DNA of 64,000 bases from Lepus europaeus (lineage: Eukaryota > Chordata > Mammalia > Lagomorpha > Leporidae). The translations under genes and the position numbers were made by a program. The stretch covers positions 50,678,716 to 50,742,715 of the forward strand of contig NC_084833.1 of assembly GCF_033115175.1 (NCBI RefSeq), written 5' to 3'. Under the pieces are notes generated by a model, which did not search any database, was not told the DNA's origin, and saw nothing but the letters and a program-made list of their open reading frames with translations. This document shows, piece by piece, positions 58,433 to 64,000 of the stretch (its first letter is position 1; every line of letters starts with the position of its first letter).

Positions 58433-59500
58433 CCACAAATATAAGTGCCTTATATGAAGCCTACAGGAGTTATTTTTCTGAGGAATACATTTATAGATAG
58501 TAACCTGGATTTTTTATCTAATTCTAATCTGCCATTGGCTTTGTGCAAATTCCTTAGCCCTATTTCAAGGAAACCTCAGAGAATTACTCTGAGGACTTAA
58601 AGGAAGAATTTACGTGATGATACATAAGCTCTAAAATGTTAGTTTAATTTGTTTTCTAAATCTCAAACTCTATAATGGGTTTAAATCTCTGTGACTTTTT
58701 AAAGAGTGAATTGTAAAAGAGACTACGGCAACCTTGCTGAGGGAAAAATCTGATGAAATATTAGAATTTATGAGATGTCAGTCACTACCCTGGAAGTACC
58801 CTCAAGAATTTGCTATTTAAACTTTGGAGTAGGCCACAAGTACAGTGTGACTATTTGACTTACAGTGGAATTGCACCAAGCACTTCTAACTTTCACACAC
58901 ACACAAAACAGTGAACAATCCTCCCACTTGCCCTCATACTCAATGAGTGCATAGTCTGGAGAAGGAGTATAAGCAGGAAGTTAAATAATCTGCTCTTTGC
59001 TCAGGAAGAACTCTTCCTTCTATGCCTTTGATTGGGTGACCTCCTTGCTTAGTGATTCAGTTGTTTAAAGATACTACATGAATGTGTGTGTGTATATGTA
59101 TGATTTTGTTTTGGTACCTGTTCCTAATTGCAAACCACTACTTGTACTCAACTGAAAAAAAAGTGTTCTGTATTGTAGGCCAGTTTTAGTAATTTCTTTC
59201 AACATGTGATTTTAGATATAAGTCTTATATATTGACTTCAGAACTTAAAATCTCCCCCATCCCAATAAGACTCAATGCCACTGTATAGAGCTCATTATAC
59301 TGCCTCTTCGTGTTGGTGTATTCTGCTATACTTTAATTAGCCCATGTTGAATAGTTAGAAACATTAAAATTCCTAATGCCTTGTAAGGCTTATCACTTTG
59401 ATATAAACATAATAGTTTTATTTACATTGAGCATCAATATGTACAGCCCTGAAGAACTGGCATGGGTTAAAATAAAAAGATTTGAAGTATATGACAGATT
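58433..59500. other. Unassigned 3' flank sequence
   Basis: About 1.07 kb without SINE, gene or named repeat. A (TG)n-like TGTGTGTGTGTATATGTATG lies near 59082. Confidence 0.4.
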
Positions 59501-59592
59501 CAGGTGCTGGCTCTAGCTCTGTAAGTGTGACAGTTGCATGATTTTGGACAAGTCCATTTTTTTAAGCCTTAATTTTTCTAGATAAAAAGTTT
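59500..59592 (+). mobile_element. MIR fragment
   Basis: GGTGCTGGCTCTAGCTCTGT, TTTTGGACAAGTCCATTTTT and AGCCTTAATTTTTCTAGATA follow the MIR middle region. Confidence 0.6.
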
Positions 59593-59649
59593 TTGTGATT
59601 TTTGACATATGGTCTTTGCTCTCAATAATTTTAAAAATTCAAATTGATA

Positions 59650-59991
59650 GGCCGGCGCCATGGCTTAACAGGCTAATCCTCCGCCTTGTGGCGCCGGCAC
59701 ACCGGGTTCTAGTCCCGGTTGGGGCGCCGGATTCTATCCCGGTTGCCCCTCTTCCAGTCCATCTCTCTGCTATGGCCCAGGAAGGCAGTGGAGGATGGCC
59801 CAAGTCCTTGGGCCCTGCACCCGCATGGGAGACCAGGAGAAGCACCTGGCTCCTGGCTTCAGATCAGCGCGATGCGCCGGCCGCAGTGGCCATTGGAGGG
59901 TGAACCAGCGGCAAAAAGGAAGACCCTTCTCTCTGTCTCTCTCTCTCACTATCCACTCTGCTTGTCAAAAAAATAAAAAATAAAAAATAAA
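59650..59991 (+). mobile_element. CSINE, young type
   Basis: Complete. The perfect target-site duplication TCAAATTGATA is at 59639-59649 and 59992-60002. Confidence 0.95.
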
Positions 59992-60037
59992 TCAAATTGA
60001 TAAAAATTCTGAGCTAGAGTTTAAAAAAAAAACCCAA

Positions 60038-60371
60038 GAGCTGGCGCCGCGGCTCAACAGGCTAATCCTCCACCTTGCAGCGCCGGCACACTGGGTTCTA
60101 GTCCCGGTCGGGGCACCGATTCTGTCCCAGTTGCCCCTCTTCCAGGCCAGCTCTCTGCTGTGGCCAGGGAGTGCAGTGGAGGATGGCCCAAGTGCTTGGG
60201 CCCTGCACCCCATGGGAGACCAGGAGAAGCACCTGGCTCCTTCCTGCCATTGGATCAGCGCGGTGCGGCGGCCATTGGAGGGTGAACCAACGGCAAAAAG
60301 GAAGACCTTTCTCTCTCTCTCTCTCTCACTGTCCACTCTGCCTGTCAAAAAAAAAAAAATTTTTTTTTAAA
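60038..60371 (+). mobile_element. CSINE, young type, internal deletion
   Basis: The CG-rich segment is shortened (GCGGTGCGGCGGCCATTGG). TTTAAAAAAAAAACCCAA flanks at 60020-60037 and recurs with a longer A run at about 60372-60393. Confidence 0.92.
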
Positions 60372-60571
60372 TTTAAAAAAAAAAAAAACCCAAAACAGTA
60401 AATTTTACAAGCCAAAAACTGGTGAGGCTAAATGAGTTCCTGGTATATGTTCAAGAAGCTCTGCATTTGAGAACACACAATGTATATACTGCCAATGAAT
60501 AGTTCAGGTGTAGAGCTAAATTGTCTCCTTTTCATAGTTAATAGTTTGCTTAATGACTTAAACTTCAGTTT

Positions 60572-60900
60572 TTGTGGGTTTGTTTTTTTTTTTTTTTTTT
60601 TTTTTTTTTGACAGAGTTAGAGAGAAAGGTCTTCCTTTTCTGTTGGTTCACCCCCTCAATGGCCGCTGCGGCCGGCGCACTGCACTGATCCGAAGGCAGG
60701 AGCCAGGTGCTTCTCCTGGTCTCCCATGCGGGTGCAGGGCCCAAGGACTTGGGCCATCCTCCACTGCACTCCCAGGCCACAGCAGAGAGCTGGACTGGAA
60801 GAGGGGCAACCGGGATAAAATCCGGCATCCCAACCGGGACTAGAACCCGGTGTGCTGGCGCCACAGGCAGAGGATTAGCTTATTGAGCCGCAGCACCGGC
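60572..60900 (-). mobile_element. CSINE, young type, antisense
   Basis: Poly(T) 60583-60609 then TGACAGAGTTAGAGAG, a shortened CT segment. The target-site duplication CTTAAACTTCAGTTT / CTTAAATTTCAGTTT is at 60557-60571 and 60901-60915. Confidence 0.95.
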
Positions 60901-61109
60901 CTTAAATTTCAGTTTAACACAGAATCTCTGGGACAAGGGATGTGGGTATGGTTAATTTTATACCATGGTGGCCCTAAATTACTGAGCTTTCTTATTGCTA
61001 AATCTAGTTTTTATACCTTTTGTGACTTCATTTCTTTCTGACAGGTTATCTCTTATTGGAAAGTAGATAAATGCATTTATAAAAATTTCATGTTAAAAGT
61101 TAATACACA

Positions 61110-61434
61110 GGGGCTGGTGCTGTGCCACAGCAGGTTAAAACCCTGGCCTGTGCGGCCAGCATCCCATATGGGCACTGGTTTGAGTCCTGGCTGCTCCACT
61201 TCTGATCCAGCTCCCTGCTGATGCACCTGAGAAAGCCCGGAAGATGGTCTTACTCCTTGGACCCCTGTACCTACGTGGGAGACCCAGAGGAGGCTCCTGG
61301 CTCCTGGCTTCAGAATGGCTCAGCTCTGGCCATTGCAGCCATTTGGAGAGTGAACCAGCGGAAGGAAGACCTCTCTCTCTGTCTCTACCTCACTCTGTAA
61401 CTCTTTCAAATGAATCTTAAAAAAAAAAAAAAAT
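61110..61434 (+). mobile_element. CSINE, old type
   Basis: Head GGGGCTGGTGCTGTGCCACA, tail CTTTCAAATGAATCTT-polyA. AATACACAG before and AATACAGAG after are a weak duplication. Confidence 0.9.
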
Positions 61435-61669
61435 GAATACAGAGAGAAGGAATGAACTTAAGTACACATCTTGGACTGATCTCAAGGGGATTATGCTAAA
61501 TTTAAAAAGTCGTAAAAGATTTCATTGTATTTATAAATCACTGGGATGACAAAATTAGAGAACAAAAATGCCATCTGTTATGGAGGGAGACATGGAGCTA
61601 TAGATGAATAGCATGAAGGAATCCTTGTGATAGGATTAGAATGGTAGCTAAGTTTAGGTTATGCTAATT
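61435..61669. other. Unassigned 3' flank sequence
   Basis: No gene or repeat recognised. Confidence 0.4.
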
Positions 61670-61920
61670 TTTTAAAGATTTATTTATTCATTTAAGAGTC
61701 ACAGAGAGACATGGAAAGAGAGGTCTTCCAACTACTCCCCAAATGGCTGCAGTAGCCAGTCTGAGCCTGGCCAAAGCAAGTAATCTGGAACTCCATCCTG
61801 GTCTTTCATGTGGGTGGCAGTGAACCAAGTAGTTGGGCCATCTTCTGCTGTCTTCTAAGGCACATTAGCAAGAACACTGAATAGGAAGCAGAGTAGTTGG
61901 GACTCCAACATTCCAATATT
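61670..61920 (-). mobile_element. CSINE, old/divergent type, antisense, head missing
   Basis: TTAAAGATTTATTTATTCAT tail, core TCTTTCATGTGGGTGGCAG. It stops at ACTCCAACATTCCAATATT. Confidence 0.82.
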
Positions 61921-61935
61921 AAAAAGTGGTAGTTT

Positions 61936-62271
61936 TTTTTTTTTTTAAGATTTTATTTATTTATTTGAGAGGTAGAGTTACAGACAGTGAGAGGGAGAAA
62001 CAGAAAGGTCTTCCATCCATTGGTTCACTCCCCAATGGCTGCAATGGTTGGACCTGCGCCAGGCCGAAGCCAGGAGCCAGGAGCTTCTTCCCGGCCTTCC
62101 ACGCAGGTGCAGGGGCCCAAGGACCTGGGCCATCTTCTACTGCTTTCCCAGGCCACAGCAGAGAGCTGGATTGGATGAGGAGCAGCCAAGACTAGAACCG
62201 GCGCCCATATGGGATGCTGGCGCCGCAGGTGAAGGATTAACCTACTTTGAAACAGCCAGCGCTGGCCCCAA
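61936..62271 (-). mobile_element. CSINE, old type, antisense
   Basis: Complete. The perfect 15-bp target-site duplication AAAAAGTGGTAGTTT is at 61921-61935 and 62272-62286. Confidence 0.95.
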
Positions 62272-62391
62272 AAAAAGTGGTAGTTTCTAATCTCCACTAT
62301 GAGGTGGCACCTTTGGCAGGCAGTTAGGGTTAGAAGAGGTTATGATGTTGGGGCCCCAAGATGGGATCAGTGCCTTTGAAGAAGAGGACTT

Positions 62392-62749
62392 GGCCGGCGC
62401 CGTGGCTTAACAGGCTAATCCTCCACCTTGCGGCGCCGGCACACCGGGTTCTAGTCCCGGTCAGGGCGCCGGATTCTATCCCGGTTGCTCCTCTTCCAGG
62501 CCAGCTCTCTGCTATGGCCCGGGAAGGCAGTGGAGGATGCCCAAATCCTTGGGCCCTGCACCCGCATGGGAGACCAGGAGAAGCACCTGGCTCCTGGCTT
62601 CAGATCAGCGCGATGCGCCGGCCGCAGTGGCCATTGGAGGGTGAACCAGCGGCAAAAAGGAAGACCTTTCTCTCTTTCTCCCTCTCTCTCACTATCCACT
62701 CTGCCTGTCAAGAAAAAAATAAATAAATAAATAAAATAAAATAAAAAAA
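62392..62749 (+). mobile_element. CSINE, young type
   Basis: Complete. The perfect 15-bp target-site duplication TGAAGAAGAGGACTT is at 62377-62391 and 62750-62764. Confidence 0.96.
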
Positions 62750-62949
62750 TGAAGAAGAGGACTTGACACCAGAACCCTCTCTTTCCATACAATGAGAAAG
62801 CAGGAAGCCCGGATGACAGTCCCCACCAGAACTCAATCTGCTGCACCTTGATCATGGATTTCCTAGCCTCAAGAAGTTTGAGAAATAAATGCTTATTGTT
62901 TAAGGGAGAAGAATGCTATCATAGTGTAATCTTTAAAATGTGAGAGGAG

Positions 62950-63113
62950 GAGCCGGTGCTGTGGTGTAGTAAGGTGAGCCTTCGCCTGTGGCACGAGCAT
63001 CCCCTATGGGTACCAGTTCAAGTCCTGGCTGCTCCACTTCCAATCCAGCCCTCTGCTGATCACCTGGGAAAGCAGCAGAAGATGGCCCAAGTGCTTGGGC
63101 CCCTGTACTCAGG
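62950..63113 (+). mobile_element. CSINE 5' half, fused to an inverted copy
   Basis: Head GAGCCGGTGCTGTGGTGTAG to GGGCCCCTGTACTCAGG, then the element stops without its CT region or tail and an antisense CSINE begins. Confidence 0.85.
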
Positions 63114-63388
63114 TGGAGAGAGATTTTCCTTTTGTGGTTTCCCACCCCCAAAAGGCTGTAATGGCCAGGGCTGGGCCAGGCTGAAACTAGGAGACAGAAC
63201 TCCATCTGTGTCTCCCATATGGGTGACAGGGGCCCAAATACTTGCACCATCATTCACTGCCTTCCTAAGCACAATAGCAGGGAGTTGGGTCAGAAGCAGA
63301 GTAGCCAGAACTCGAACCAACACTTTGATATGGAATACCACTGTCCCAAAGAGGCAGCTTAATCCCCCTGTGCCACAATGGTAACCCC
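63114..63388 (-). mobile_element. CSINE, old/divergent, antisense, tail missing
   Basis: Starts inside the CT-rich region (GGAGAGAGATTTTCC), core CTCCCATATGGGTGACAGG, head CACAATGGTAACCCC. Fused tail-side to the preceding sense half. Confidence 0.85.
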
Positions 63389-63410
63389 TGTTATTGGAAG
63401 TTTTATAATA

Positions 63411-63737
63411 GGGGCCAGTGCTGTGGTGTAGTAGGCTAAGCCTCTGCCTGAGGTGCTGGCATCCAGTATAGGCACTGGTTCTAGTCCTGGCTGCTCCTCT
63501 TCTCATCCAGCTCTCTGCTTATGGCCTGGGAAAGCAATGGAAAATGGCCCAAGTGCTTGAGCCCCTGCACCTGGGTGGGAGACCCAGAAGAAGCTCCTGG
63601 CTCCTAGCTTCAGATCGTCTCAGCTCCAGCTGTTGCAGCCATTTGGAGAGTGAACCAGCAGGTGGAATACCTTTCTGTCTCTCCCTCTCTCTGACTGTAA
63701 CTCTGCCACTCAAATAATAAATCTTAAAAAAAAAAAA
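63411..63737 (+). mobile_element. CSINE, old type
   Basis: Head GGGGCCAGTGCTGTGGTGTA, (CT) segment, CTCAAATAATAAATCTT-polyA tail. Confidence 0.9.
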
Positions 63738-63786
63738 TCGGTAGCTTAACCCACTGTGACCCAAAATTAGGGTTTGTTTGTTTGTT

Positions 63787-64000
63787 TGTATTTTTTGACA
63801 GGCAGAGTGGACAGTGAGAGAGAGACAGAGAAAAAGGTCTTCCTTTGCCGTTGGTTCACCCTCCAATGGCTGCCAAGGCCGGTGTGCTGCGGCCAGCGCA
63901 CCACGCTGATCCGAAGCCAGGAGCCAGGTGCTTTTCCTGGTCTCCCATGGGGTGCAGGGCCCAAGCACTTGGGCCATCCTCCACTGCACTCCCGGGCCAC
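63787..64000 (-). mobile_element. CSINE, young type, antisense, cut by the window end
   Basis: (GTTT)n then TTTTTTGACAGGCAGAGTGG at the left. The head lies beyond 64000. Confidence 0.93.

Noticed and set aside
57138..64000. COPB1 exons expected downstream from human gene order
   Set aside because: No exon with a recognisable COPB1 peptide or splice pair was found; the gene probably starts beyond 64000.

Overview
This is a 64 kb stretch of mammalian nuclear DNA, almost certainly from a lagomorph and most likely rabbit (Oryctolagus). The evidence is about 69 copies or fragments of the lagomorph C-repeat SINE (CSINE), a tRNA-derived element with a GGCCGGCGCC-type head, a GGTTCTAGTCCC B-box, a CT-rich 3' part and an A-rich tail. 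There are also L1 3' ends of the kind found in rabbit. Nothing bacterial, plasmid or viral-genomic is present apart from old retroviral LTRs.

The window holds one recognisable protein-coding gene, PSMA1 (20S proteasome subunit alpha type-1), on the + strand. All ten coding exons can be placed to the base (43443-56338). They join in frame to give 792 nt, or 263 residues plus stop, which is the usual mammalian length. The gene starts in a CpG island with E2F-like, CCAAT and GC-box motifs, and the first coding exon contributes only the ATG. Intron 5 has the sequence signature of a U12-type (minor spliceosome) intron. The other eight introns look like ordinary GT-AG introns. A poly(A) signal lies about 290 bp past the stop.

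Layout: 1-5.6 kb holds an ERV LTR, a long HAL1/L1-type LINE relic, an L1 3' end, four CSINEs and, at its end, a MIR. 5.8-16.5 kb is CSINEs, an L1 ORF2 fragment, an antisense LTR with several CCAAT boxes, and a second MIR. 16.6-19.7 kb is a nested stack: an internally deleted L1 containing an old CSINE, which is itself split by a retrocopy of an unidentified transcript, with a young CSINE beside it. 20-26 kb holds further L1 3' ends, an antisense LTR and CSINEs. 26-43 kb is intergenic with CSINEs, a CSINE-split MIR, an L2 LINE and L1 relics. 43-56.6 kb is PSMA1, with an L1 relic in intron 7 and an L2 relic in intron 8. 56.6-64 kb is the 3' flank, with a consensus-matching CTCF core and dense, partly inverted CSINEs.

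I did not find a new multi-gene system. The observations most worth following are the U12-type intron, an ARE/MARE-like site in intron 1, the CTCF core downstream of PSMA1, the retrocopy inside a CSINE inside an L1, and the inverted CSINE pairs in and beside the gene. Nearly every other open reading frame in the window is a translation of a CSINE or another repeat. In the feature list, 'young' CSINE means a GC-rich head and a CTCTGCCTGTCA-polyA tail; 'old' means a more diverged head and an AAATAAATAAA-type tail; 'divergent' means the GCATTTAGCCTAGTGGTTAAG-type lineage. Family names come from recognition of sequence, not from a database search.
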